From Opitutia bacterium (GTDB taxonomy: Bacteria > Verrucomicrobiota > Verrucomicrobiia > Opitutales > Opitutaceae), in NCBI GenBank assembly GCA_947461205.1, contig CANHJG010000040.1, forward strand, positions 1 through 36,584: 36,584 nt of DNA, given 5' to 3'. This document shows, in pieces, positions 16,502-24,327 of this stretch. The translations under genes were made by a program, and so were the position numbers. The notes beneath the pieces were generated by a model. It had not been told where the DNA came from, ran no database searches, and worked only from the letters and a program-made list of their open reading frames with translations. Positions within the stretch are counted from its first letter, which is position 1, and every line of letters starts with the position of its first letter.

Positions 16502-18085
16502 ATGCCCCGCCTCCTCCTGCTCGTCTGCGCACTGGCGCTCACGGCCCGCGCCACCACGGTTGCGCTGACCGACGCCACCGTCGGCCAGCTGCAGGCGGCC
16601 ATGACCGCGGGCGCGCTCACGTCCGAAAAGCTCACGACGCTCTTCCTCGCCCGCATCGACGCCTACGAAAAATCCGGCCCGAAACTCCACGCCATCATCA
16701 CCCTCAATCCCAAAGCGCTCGACGAAGCCCGCGCGCTCGACCTCGAGCGCAAGACCAAAGGCCCGCGCGGACCACTCCACGGCATTCCGATTCTGCTCAA
16801 GGACAACATCGACACCGTCGACCTCCCGACCACCGGCGGTTTCTACGCGCTCCGCGATTCCTACCCGCCGCAGGACGCTGAACAAACGCGCCGGCTCCGC
16901 GCCGCCGGTTGTGTGATCATCGCGAAAGCCAACCTCAGCGAATTCGCGAGCGGGGCCGCCCTCAGCACGCTCGGTGGACAAATCCTCAACCCCCACGTCC
17001 TCGATCGCACACCCAGCGGTTCGAGCGGCGGCACCGGTGCGGGCATCGCGGCAGGTTTCGCCGCCTTCGGGCTCGGCACCGATACCGGCGGCTCCATCCG
17101 CGGACCCTCTTCGGCCAACGGCATTGCCGGCCTCAAGCCCACGCTCGGTCTCAACGGCCGCGGCGGCATTATCCCGCTCTCGCTCGCGCTCGATACCGTC
17201 GGCCCGATGGCCCGCCACGTCGCCGACCTCGCCGCCGCCCTCAACGTCATGGCCGGGCCCGACCCGCGCGACCCCGCCACCGCCGCCGCGATCGGCCAGC
17301 TCCCCGCCGACTACACCGCCGGCCTGAAGCCCGACGCTCTGCGCGGTGCCAGGCTCGGACTGCTCCGCGACTTCATGAAGCAGGACGCCGGAGTTGACGC
17401 CGTCACGGAGACCGCCCTCGCCATCTTGCGGGCCAAGGGCGCCATCATCGTCGAAATCAAGCTCCCGACCTTCGTCCTCGGTTTGAACAGCGGCCTTTAC
17501 TTCGCGATTCGCGACCCCGAATTCAAAACTCAAGTCGAAGATTACCTCGCGACCCTCCCGCGCCAGGATCTCCCGAAGACCCACGCGGACATCGTCGCGC
17601 TCTCGAAGAAAATCACCGAACCCACCCCCGAGGGCTGGGTGCCCAACCCGAATCGCCTCTCGTTCTACGAACGCGAAAAGAAGGCTTACACCGTCACCGA
17701 TCAACCCTACCTCAGCGCGCTCCACGACGGCCGCAAAATCGTGCGCGATAGTCTCACCTGGTTTCTCGCCCGGGAAAAACTCGACGCCTTTGTCGTCCCC
17801 ACCGCCTCACGTCCACCGCGTCTGATCAAAGACGAGGGCGTCACCCCGCCCCACACGATCTACGGGAGCACCGCCATTCTGGCGAACCTCACCGGTTGGC
17901 CCGATCTGATCGTCCCGGCCGGCTTCACCTCCGACCCCACTCTGCCGGTCGGCCTGTCCTTTATCGGTCCCGCCTTCAGTGAAGCGCGTCTGCTCGCCCT
18001 CGGCTACGCTTTCGAACAAGCCCACCCCGCCCGCGCGCTGCCCGTCACCACGCCCGCGCTCCCCGGCGAGACGATCGAGTATTGA
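16502..18085 (+). CDS. Secreted amidase (amidase signature family)
   Basis: An amidase-signature hydrolase of 527 residues with a cleavable signal peptide (MPRLLLLVCALALTARA), so probably periplasmic. The Ser-cisSer-Lys triad is complete: Lys100 (PILLKDNID), Ser174 (PSGSSGGTG) and Ser198 (GTDTGGSIRGP). The glycine/serine-rich signature spans about 172-203. Relatives hydrolyse a broad range of amides, including peptide amides and aryl amides; the substrate cannot be read from sequence. It is not GatA: it has a signal peptide, is longer, and has no gatB/gatC neighbour. It is 28 nt downstream of gmhA and convergent with the NUP gene, with 22 nt between stops. Confidence 0.92.
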   Translation: MPRLLLLVCALALTARATTVALTDATVGQLQAAMTAGALTSEKLTTLFLARIDAYEKSGPKLHAIITLNPKALDEARALDLERKTKGPRGPLHGIPILLKDNIDTVDLPTTGGFYALRDSYPPQDAEQTRRLRAAGCVIIAKANLSEFASGAALSTLGGQILNPHVLDRTPSGSSGGTGAGIAAGFAAFGLGTDTGGSIRGPSSANGIAGLKPTLGLNGRGGIIPLSLALDTVGPMARHVADLAAALNVMAGPDPRDPATAAAIGQLPADYTAGLKPDALRGARLGLLRDFMKQDAGVDAVTETALAILRAKGAIIVEIKLPTFVLGLNSGLYFAIRDPEFKTQVEDYLATLPRQDLPKTHADIVALSKKITEPTPEGWVPNPNRLSFYEREKKAYTVTDQPYLSALHDGRKIVRDSLTWFLAREKLDAFVVPTASRPPRLIKDEGVTPPHTIYGSTAILANLTGWPDLIVPAGFTSDPTLPVGLSFIGPAFSEARLLALGYAFEQAHPARALPVTTPALPGETIEY

Positions 18086-18107
18086 TCGGAGGCGCGAAGC
18101 GGACCCG

Positions 18108-19154
18108 TTACTTCTTCGGTATTTCTTTATCGTAGCGCGTCCAGTTCTTCACGAGTTCGTGGACGACTACACTACCGACCCGATGCGCCGCCTCGAGCGA
18201 CGGGAGGTAGGCGGAATAACCGGGCCCAAGCTTTTCGCCGCTCAGGCTCTCGGCCGCGTCACCACCGGGCCACTGCATGTCAAAATTGCTCGCCGTCCGC
18301 AGCACGAGCACGCGTTGCACATCGACGCGTTTGGCCCGCGCGAGAAAGGTCAACGATTGCATCGTCCCGGTGTCTTCCATCGCCGTCGTCACGTAGTTAC
18401 CCGTACCTTCGCTGTAATATTTCACCCAGTCGTTGGCCCACTGGTTAAGAATTTTCCCGTGCCAATAAGTCATCGACGAGAGGTTATCGCCTTTCATCAC
18501 GAGCGGCGGTCGCTGCGCCTTCGGATACCCCGTGTAGAGCGCGCGACGTTTCTGCATCGCCTCCGTGTCGGCGAGCGGAGTGTCCTTCGTGAGCTGGTAA
18601 GCCCACTCCACCAAACCTGGATCGAGTCGGTAGGCCTCCCCTTCACTGCGGTCCACCGGCAACTCGTAGGGCTTCTTTTTTCGCAATGGAATGTATCCTG
18701 TCGTCCACCCCGCCGGCATTTCCCGCGGGTCGATCTCATGCCCCAAATCGCCATCGACCAGCCACTCGGCCCACACGGCGGCACCGAGCGGTCCGTCATG
18801 CGGGTCGATGCCGGCAATGCCCGCCACCAACCAATAACTTTTCGTCAAATCGAAGCGTGGATCGAGTCCCAGCGCCATGATCGTGGCCGTGCTCTTGGCC
18901 GTGCCGACGCCGGTGACGACGCCCAACACGCTCCCCTCCGCGTTCGTTCGTAAATCGCGATAGCCCTGCGGGAACGGGTGCACCTGAGTCAGTTTTTCCC
19001 GTTCCACCCAGAATTGAAACTCACCCGGACGGTCGCCGGTGTCATTGCCCGCCTCAAACATCGTGACGACGACAACTTTGGGCCGGATGACTTCGGCGGC
19101 CGAGGCGAACAGAGGGAGGAACAACAGCGATGCCAGCAAGCGAGGGAAGACCAT
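18108..19154 (-). CDS. Purine nucleoside permease (NUP) family secreted protein
   Basis: A 348-residue protein of the NUP family, named after a Candida purine nucleoside transporter. N-terminal signal peptide about residues 1-20 (SLLFLPLFASAAEV), then VVVVTMFEAGNDTGDRPGEFQFWVERE. Further landmarks are GVVTGVGTAKSTATIMALGLD, WLVAGIAGIDPHDGPLGAAVWAEW and VTTAMEDTGT. There are no membrane helices after the signal, so transport in the ordinary sense is unlikely. The nucleotide-phosphorylase-like GxGTxKS and AGIAGI patterns suggest a nucleoside-binding or nucleoside-cleaving periplasmic protein (inference). A short inverted repeat GCTCAC-C-GTGAGC lies at 19156-19168, 1 nt before the start codon, and could be an operator. 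A BMP-type nucleoside importer is encoded about 8 kb away. Confidence 0.8.
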   Translation of the reverse strand: MVFPRLLASLLFLPLFASAAEVIRPKVVVVTMFEAGNDTGDRPGEFQFWVEREKLTQVHPFPQGYRDLRTNAEGSVLGVVTGVGTAKSTATIMALGLDPRFDLTKSYWLVAGIAGIDPHDGPLGAAVWAEWLVDGDLGHEIDPREMPAGWTTGYIPLRKKKPYELPVDRSEGEAYRLDPGLVEWAYQLTKDTPLADTEAMQKRRALYTGYPKAQRPPLVMKGDNLSSMTYWHGKILNQWANDWVKYYSEGTGNYVTTAMEDTGTMQSLTFLARAKRVDVQRVLVLRTASNFDMQWPGGDAAESLSGEKLGPGYSAYLPSLEAAHRVGSVVVHELVKNWTRYDKEIPKK

Positions 19155-19234
19155 AGCTCACCGTGAGCAGGTCCCGCGCCGCGCGCAAATTGGTTCTTGC
19201 GACCCCCCGGCCCGGCCGGTTCGCTGCCCCTTCC

Positions 19235-19744
19235 ATGAGCACTCCCGCACCCGCTGAACACGCCATCATCAAGACCTCCTACGGAGAGATGACCCTCGCC
19301 TTCTGGCCCGACGTCGCGCCGAAGCATGTCGAGAATTTCAAAAAGCTGGCCCGCGAAGGTTTTTACAACGGCACCGCCTTTCACCGCATCCTCAAGGGCT
19401 TCATGATTCAGGGCGGCTGCCCTAACACGAAGAAGGGCGCTAAGGGCATGCCTGGTACCGGCGACCCCGGCTACAAGGTCAAGGCCGAGTTCAACAAGAA
19501 GGCCCACGTCCGCGGCGTCCTCTCCGCCGCCCGCTCTTCGCATCCCGACTCCGCCGGCTGCCAGTTTTTCATCTGCCACGGCAACGCCAGCTTCCTCGAC
19601 GGCCAATACACCGCCTACGGCCAGCTCGTAAAGGGCGATGACGTCCTTGAGCGCATTGCCACCGTACCAACCGGCGGCAGCGAGAAGAGCACGCCGATCG
19701 ACCGCATCGAGGTCGAGAGCGTGACCATCGTGCCGGCCACCTGA
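19235..19744 (+). CDS. Cyclophilin-type peptidyl-prolyl cis-trans isomerase
   Basis: A 169-residue single-domain cyclophilin, which speeds cis-trans isomerisation of proline peptide bonds. Active-site residues are in FHRILKGFMIQGGCP (catalytic Arg of FHR, then F.IQGG), CQFFICHGNASFLDGQYTAYGQL (QFF and LDG) and AARSSHPDSAGCQFF. It has no signal peptide, so it is probably cytoplasmic. The frame is open upstream to 19163, but the ATG at 19235 gives MSTPAPAEHAIIKTSYGEM, a normal cyclophilin start. It is followed by a strong terminator. It is divergent from the NUP gene with 80 nt between starts. Confidence 0.94.
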   Translation: MSTPAPAEHAIIKTSYGEMTLAFWPDVAPKHVENFKKLAREGFYNGTAFHRILKGFMIQGGCPNTKKGAKGMPGTGDPGYKVKAEFNKKAHVRGVLSAARSSHPDSAGCQFFICHGNASFLDGQYTAYGQLVKGDDVLERIATVPTGGSEKSTPIDRIEVESVTIVPAT

Positions 19745-19769
19745 TCCGGCGCGCCCACCCCTCACTCCG

Positions 19770-19795
19770 GGCCGGTCTAGCGACCGGCCTTTTTT
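19770..19795 (+). terminator. Strong intrinsic terminator of the cyclophilin gene
   Basis: A perfect 8-bp stem GGCCGGTC/GACCGGCC with loop TAGC (19770-19789) is followed by six Ts (19790-19795). It stands 25 nt after the cyclophilin stop. The left arm and loop overlap the stop codon (19777-19779) of the convergent cytochrome gene, and the right arm encodes that protein's last residues. Confidence 0.9.
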
Positions 19796-22416
19796 GTGCC
19801 CGGTTCGCTGGCCAGACTCTGGATGTAGAGCACCACCGACTCCAGTTGCTGCTCGCTCACCACCCCCCGATAACTGGGCATCTCGACCAGACCGGGTTTC
19901 ATTTTCTTTTCCTGCGGATCGAGAATTTTCGCCCGCAGGTAGATTGCATCCGCCACCTCGCTCGTCCCGTCCACGAACACCCGCTTGGCCCCGAACAGAT
20001 TCTTCCAAGTCGGACCGACCTTGCCCTCCGTCGTCCCATCAACCGAGTGGCAGGCCGCACAACCGAGCCTTTCCGCGACCGCTTGGCCGATCGCCGCGGA
20101 CGCCGGCGCTTCTTGGGCGGGCACCGCGACGACCGGCTGCTTGGTCAGATCGACGCCGCCGAAGCCCGCGGCCCCCAGATCGAGCGGGCGCGGCCGGTTG
20201 ACCGTGAAATAGACGACGCCCTGCGCGGCCGTCCCGCTCGCGAGCCGGAAATCGTGGCGCACCTCGAGCTGCGCCACGGAGGGAAGTTTCGGCAGATGCA
20301 CGAAGACCGCTTTGCGGTCCGCCGACAGCACGGTCTGCGCGACCCCCCACGGCGTCAGGCCGGCCTCGCCGTCGAGCGCATAGCGCCCGCTGCCGTAGGC
20401 CGCACTGCGCCGGTAATTCCAGGCGCGGGCCGTGACCTTTTCCGGCCCGAGTGACGCCGGATCCAGCGGCGCGGCAAATTCCAACACCACGCCGTCCGCG
20501 CACGAACGGGCCGCGAGCGCCGTCGTGATCTCCCCGCCGCCGGGGCGCAGCCGGCCGAGCGACCAGTTCACCGTGGCGCGCGTCCCGTAGATTTGCAGGC
20601 CCGCGAAGGCCACGGCATCACCGCGCAGATTCATCCGCGCATGCAGCAACGGGAGGTCGGTCTGAAAATCGAGCGGGATCACCGCCCCTTGCGCCACCGG
20701 CGCCCCCAGATCGGGCGAGATGAGCAATAGCCGCGACGTGCCATACGAGAGATGCAACAGCCGGCCGTTCCACGCCCCCATCCCCTCGCCCACCATCCAG
20801 AGCTCCGACGCCGACGACGTATCCTGCTCGTGGGGAATCCAAACGAGCGGCGGCGTCAGTTTTTCGGGCTGCGCCCGCGGATAACCAAAGTCGTCCCCCG
20901 GGCGCACGACGTAGCACGCCGACGACGGAATAAAGTGCCCCTGTTGATCCGTCGCTGTGACAAGTCCGGTGCGGGGGTGGACCGTGACGAAGGGCTCGCG
21001 GGCTCCGGTGGCCACAGCCTGGGCCGTGCGTCCGTCGGGCGAGATCTTCACCACCGCGCCCGCGTGGGCGGTCCCCTCCCCGCCCGCCGGCATCCCGCTG
21101 CGCGTCACAATGCCCCCCTGCGTGACATAGGTCGAACCGTCGGGCCCCAGCGCCATATCGAGCGGGAAAGACCGGGTCGTCTGACTCTGCAGCATTTGGT
21201 CGCTGAAATTCTCCACCCAGTCCGCCTCCCCGTCACCATCCCGGTCATACAGGCGCACGACGCCGTTTTTCGTCGCCACCTGGATCACGCCCTGCGGGGC
21301 GACCAGCGCCAGCGGCTCGTGCAGGCCGGACGCAAAGCGCCGCCACGTGAGGCGCGCGAGCTGCGGATCCGCCCAGCCGTCCACGACCCAAACATCCCCG
21401 TCATACGTCACCACGGCCGCACGGTCGTCGCTGAGAAAAGCCAGATCGGCCGCGCGGACGAGCCGGTGCCAGGGGTTTTCGTCGGGCGTCGCAATCCGGT
21501 CGAGTACGAGTCCGTTCCGGGCCAGCGCGGCCAGCTGCACCCCGGCCGTCGCGGTGCCCGGCCAGCGGAGGCCCCCGGTCGGTTTCGGCCGCGGCGGCGT
21601 CGCGGCCAACACGGCCGCCGCCGCGTGCGCGTCAAACGCATAGGCCACGGAGACCCGCTGCAGGTCCGCCGACGGCGCGAGCGTGGCGCCATCGTCCCCG
21701 GCCGGCCCGCCGATCACCAGAGCCCCCGAATTGCTCGCGAGGGATACCGCCGGCTCGCGGCCACGGCCGACCGCAAACACGAGCGGCGCCGCGTGGGCCG
21801 CGACTTCGAAGTGCCGCCACACCCGGATCCCCGGCCCGACCGCTTGCGCCTCGTGCCACTCGCGTACCTTGGTCCCCCCGACCTCGTAACACAAAACCGC
21901 CGTGGTCCCCGCCAGCTCGATGCCCTCGAAACGGGCCTGAGCCGCCGGCAGCGCGCCCCGGCCCGCTTCGCCGGCGCCTGCCGGCGGACGCGGATCATGC
22001 CGCCACGCGGTCGGCTCGCTCGCCACCCCCGGATGGACGTCCGAGCTCACGAGCACCGGCCCGGTGGGCCGCGGATGCTCCGCACCCGCCTTCCGGCGCA
22101 GGCTCGCGTAGGAAATCTGGGCCATCGTCGTCGGCGTGACCGGCGGGCCGCCCGGCGGAACCCGCCAGATCGCCGCCACGCGCAACAATTCCTGGTCAAA
22201 CAACACGCAGTGGCCCGACGGCAAGGGCAGAAGGATCCCCCGCACCACGAAATTTTCGCCGGTCAATTTCCCTTTTTCGGGCGCGAACACTTCCACCTGC
22301 GATTGGAAAAAGGGGTGGTTCGACTCGAAAAAGGGCCCGATCTCCGGTCCGGCCGCGCAAACGCCGGTCACGAATACGAACCACAGGAAAACACGTTTGC
22401 AGCTGGGAGAAATCAT
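19777..22416 (-). CDS. Large secreted beta-propeller protein with C-terminal cytochrome c domain
   Basis: An 879-residue exported protein. A signal peptide (about 1-22, VFLWFVFVTGVCAAG) is followed by an N-terminal region of about 300 residues that I cannot assign with certainty (it resembles the DUF6797-type region of PVC-group proteins). A propeller-like region (about 300-650) has repeated motifs such as VYDGDVWVVDGW and an EF-hand-like loop LYDRDGDGEADWVENF. The C-terminus is a monohaem cytochrome c domain: CAACH at 786-790 (His790 proximal ligand) and a likely distal Met in KPGLVEMPSYRG. The overall plan matches the secreted sugar-dehydrogenase-like propeller cytochromes abundant in Planctomycetes and Verrucomicrobia, so a periplasmic oxidoreductase passing electrons to haem is likely; the substrate is unknown. 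A terminator-like hairpin ends 4 nt before its ATG. Confidence 0.82.
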   Translation of the reverse strand: MISPSCKRVFLWFVFVTGVCAAGPEIGPFFESNHPFFQSQVEVFAPEKGKLTGENFVVRGILLPLPSGHCVLFDQELLRVAAIWRVPPGGPPVTPTTMAQISYASLRRKAGAEHPRPTGPVLVSSDVHPGVASEPTAWRHDPRPPAGAGEAGRGALPAAQARFEGIELAGTTAVLCYEVGGTKVREWHEAQAVGPGIRVWRHFEVAAHAAPLVFAVGRGREPAVSLASNSGALVIGGPAGDDGATLAPSADLQRVSVAYAFDAHAAAAVLAATPPRPKPTGGLRWPGTATAGVQLAALARNGLVLDRIATPDENPWHRLVRAADLAFLSDDRAAVVTYDGDVWVVDGWADPQLARLTWRRFASGLHEPLALVAPQGVIQVATKNGVVRLYDRDGDGEADWVENFSDQMLQSQTTRSFPLDMALGPDGSTYVTQGGIVTRSGMPAGGEGTAHAGAVVKISPDGRTAQAVATGAREPFVTVHPRTGLVTATDQQGHFIPSSACYVVRPGDDFGYPRAQPEKLTPPLVWIPHEQDTSSASELWMVGEGMGAWNGRLLHLSYGTSRLLLISPDLGAPVAQGAVIPLDFQTDLPLLHARMNLRGDAVAFAGLQIYGTRATVNWSLGRLRPGGGEITTALAARSCADGVVLEFAAPLDPASLGPEKVTARAWNYRRSAAYGSGRYALDGEAGLTPWGVAQTVLSADRKAVFVHLPKLPSVAQLEVRHDFRLASGTAAQGVVYFTVNRPRPLDLGAAGFGGVDLTKQPVVAVPAQEAPASAAIGQAVAERLGCAACHSVDGTTEGKVGPTWKNLFGAKRVFVDGTSEVADAIYLRAKILDPQEKKMKPGLVEMPSYRGVVSEQQLESVVLYIQSLASEPGTKKAGR

Positions 22417-22420
22417 TCGG

Positions 22421-22483
22421 AAAAAATGCGCCTTCGCCGCCGGCCGGACGGCTCAACCCGGCCATCGTTGCGCCGGCAAAGGC
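22421..22483 (-). terminator. Strong terminator hairpin abutting the cytochrome start codon
   Basis: On the minus strand GCCTTTGCCG (22474-22483) pairs with CGGCGAAGGC (22430-22439) over 10 bp with one G-U pair. Further GC pairing is possible inside the loop. After the stem comes GCA and then six Ts (22421-22426). It begins 17 nt after the psuG stop and ends 4 nt before the ATG of the propeller-cytochrome gene. It is either the psuG terminator or an attenuator of the following gene. Confidence 0.75.
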
Positions 22484-22500
22484 AGAATCAGGGCCCGCGC

Positions 22501-23412
22501 TCAATCCCCCCCCAGCGCCACCGCCAGCTGCCCGCCAACGCGCGCGTTGTTGATCAGCAGCGCGAGGTTCGCCCGCCGCGAATCGCCGCCCGTCAACTCC
22601 GCCACGCGCCCGAGCAGGAACGGCGTGACCCGCTTGCCGGAAATTCCCTGCGCCGCCGCCTCGGCCGTCGCCTGCTGAATCACCGCTTCCATCCGTTCCG
22701 TCGGCAACTCGTCCGCCGCCGGCACCGGCACTGCCAGGAGCACCCCGTGTTGCGCACCGAGCCGACGGGCGGCGGCCAAGACCTTCGCGGCCTCGGCCGG
22801 CGTCGCCACGGACACATCGACCGGCAAACCGCTGCTCCGCGAGTAGAACGAGGGCAGCGTGTCGGTGCCCAGCCCGAGGATGGGCACCCCCTGGGTCTCG
22901 AGCACCTCGAGCGTGAGCGGCAAATCCAAAATCGACTTTGCCCCCGAGCACACGACGGCCACGGGCGTCCGGCCGAGTTCGAGCAAATCCGCCGAGACGT
23001 CGAACGGCGCCCCGCGATGCACGCCCCCGATCCCGCCCGTGGAAAAAACGCGGATACCCGCCAGGTGCGCGATGATCATCGTGCCCGCCACGGTCGTCGC
23101 CGCATCTTCGCCGAGGCCGACCGCAATCGGCAAATCGCGCCGCGAGCATTTCCGCACCGTCCCATCGGGCAACGCCCCGAGACGCTCAATGTCGGCGCGG
23201 GTCAGGCCCACCGTGATTTTCCCCGCAAGCACGGCGATCGTCGCCGGCACCGCCCCGCTCTCGCGCACCGCGGCCTCCATCGCGAGCGCCGTCGCGACAT
23301 TGGCGGGATACGGCAGGCCGTGGGTGATGAGCGTGGATTCGAGCGCGACGACCGGACGCCCGGTGGCGAGGGCGGCGGCGACTTCGGTCGACAGGTGGAG
23401 CGGTTCCGTCAT
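22501..23412 (-). CDS. psuG: Pseudouridine-5'-phosphate glycosidase
   Basis: PsuG of 303 residues, which cleaves pseudouridine 5'-phosphate to uracil and ribose 5-phosphate. Landmarks: Glu25 in VALESTLITHGLPYP, Lys88 in RKCSRRDLP, GGIGGVHRG with Asp138 nearby, and the Schiff-base Lys159 in CSGAKSILDLPLTLE. These correspond to catalytic residues of the E. coli enzyme (Lys166 there). The C-terminal ALLINNARVGGQLAVAL is also typical. The start forms an ATGA overlap with the stop of the upstream hydrolase gene. No pseudouridine kinase (psuK) is adjacent or elsewhere in the window, and it is not fused to one. A strong terminator follows the stop. Confidence 0.95.
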   Translation of the reverse strand: MTEPLHLSTEVAAALATGRPVVALESTLITHGLPYPANVATALAMEAAVRESGAVPATIAVLAGKITVGLTRADIERLGALPDGTVRKCSRRDLPIAVGLGEDAATTVAGTMIIAHLAGIRVFSTGGIGGVHRGAPFDVSADLLELGRTPVAVVCSGAKSILDLPLTLEVLETQGVPILGLGTDTLPSFYSRSSGLPVDVSVATPAEAAKVLAAARRLGAQHGVLLAVPVPAADELPTERMEAVIQQATAEAAAQGISGKRVTPFLLGRVAELTGGDSRRANLALLINNARVGGQLAVALGGD

Positions 23413-24275
23413 TTGCCGAACAGTGCGTCGCCGGCTTCCTTCGCGGCAAACATGAAAGCCGCCTCGTGCGCGATGCCGGGCGTCTCGACCTTGCGCCAGT
23501 TGAACGCCCAGCCGCGCTCTTTCGCGAGTTTCTGCGCCGCCGCGAAACAGGCCCGACCGCGGGCGAGCCGGTTCGGCCCCTGCCGCATGCCCTCCTCGCT
23601 GGCGTCGAAACTGTGCTCCGGGGTAATGTCGCCCGTGCCGAGATAAATGGTCAGCGGCGCCGCGAGATAGCGGCGCATCACATCATCGTTGTTCAACTCC
23701 GCCGGCAGGCCGCCAAAGCCGTAGCCGAATTTCTGTTCGCGGTCCGGGAAAAGATGCGAGCCCGGATTGGCCGCGACGATCCGTACCGGCTCGCCCGGCA
23801 TGAACGCCGCCAGCCGCACCAAAAATTGTCCGCCCGCCGAGTGGCCGATCAGATAAAAGGGCAGCTTCGGCTTGCCCTCGAGTCCCCGGACTTGCGCGAC
23901 AATTTTCGGGATGGCGGCGTAGGTCCAAGCGTCGGACGGTTGGATCTTGCCTTCGGGATCGAGCAGCCCGCCGCGCTGGTAGCGCAGGCTCGGGAAGCGA
24001 TCTTTGTCGAAAAGCGGGGCAACCACGATCACGCCGAAACGCTCGGCGAGCGTGATGGCGAAGTTGCGGTAGTCTTCGGCGTTGCGCGCCACCCCGTGGC
24101 AGACGACCAGGAGCGGGCCGTCCTTGTAGGTCGGCGGTTTATAGGTGAAGACCGTGAGGGGCTCGGCGCCGTTCGGGCACTCGAGTTTCCCCGGTCCCAG
24201 CGGGAGCGAGTCGGCGTGAGCCGCAGCGCAGGCGACGGCGAACAGCCACGCAACGAGGCAACGGGGCAATATCAT
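23409..24275 (-). CDS. Secreted alpha/beta hydrolase (poly(3-hydroxybutyrate) depolymerase/esterase-like)
   Basis: A 288-residue exported serine hydrolase. Signal peptide MILPRCLVAWLFAVACAAAHA; then an alpha/beta fold with oxyanion loop VVCHGVARNAEDY (about 58-69), nucleophile Ser146 in LIGHSAGGQ, likely acid Asp216 (GTGD) and His270 (GIAHEAAF). The pattern is that of small esterases or polymer depolymerases; the substrate is unknown. An upstream GTG at 24326 keeps the frame open, but the ATG at 24275 gives a proper signal peptide, so I chose it. It lies between ald (stop 52 nt upstream) and psuG (4-nt overlap), and probably shares a transcript with both. Confidence 0.82.
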   Translation of the reverse strand: MILPRCLVAWLFAVACAAAHADSLPLGPGKLECPNGAEPLTVFTYKPPTYKDGPLLVVCHGVARNAEDYRNFAITLAERFGVIVVAPLFDKDRFPSLRYQRGGLLDPEGKIQPSDAWTYAAIPKIVAQVRGLEGKPKLPFYLIGHSAGGQFLVRLAAFMPGEPVRIVAANPGSHLFPDREQKFGYGFGGLPAELNNDDVMRRYLAAPLTIYLGTGDITPEHSFDASEEGMRQGPNRLARGRACFAAAQKLAKERGWAFNWRKVETPGIAHEAAFMFAAKEAGDALFGK

Positions 24276-24327
24276 ATCGCGAGGTTTTGCGAGCAGTCCG
24301 CCCCAGGCAAGCGCACGATGGCTCACC

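Noticed and set aside
16502-18085. GatA subunit of the amidotransferase
   Set aside because: The amidase has a signal peptide and no gatB or gatC neighbour, so it is not the expected tRNA amidotransferase even though AspRS predicts one elsewhere.
20752-23646. A 964-codon plus-strand frame opposite the cytochrome gene and psuG
   Set aside because: Antisense to genes with clear catalytic motifs; Arg/Pro-rich low-information product.
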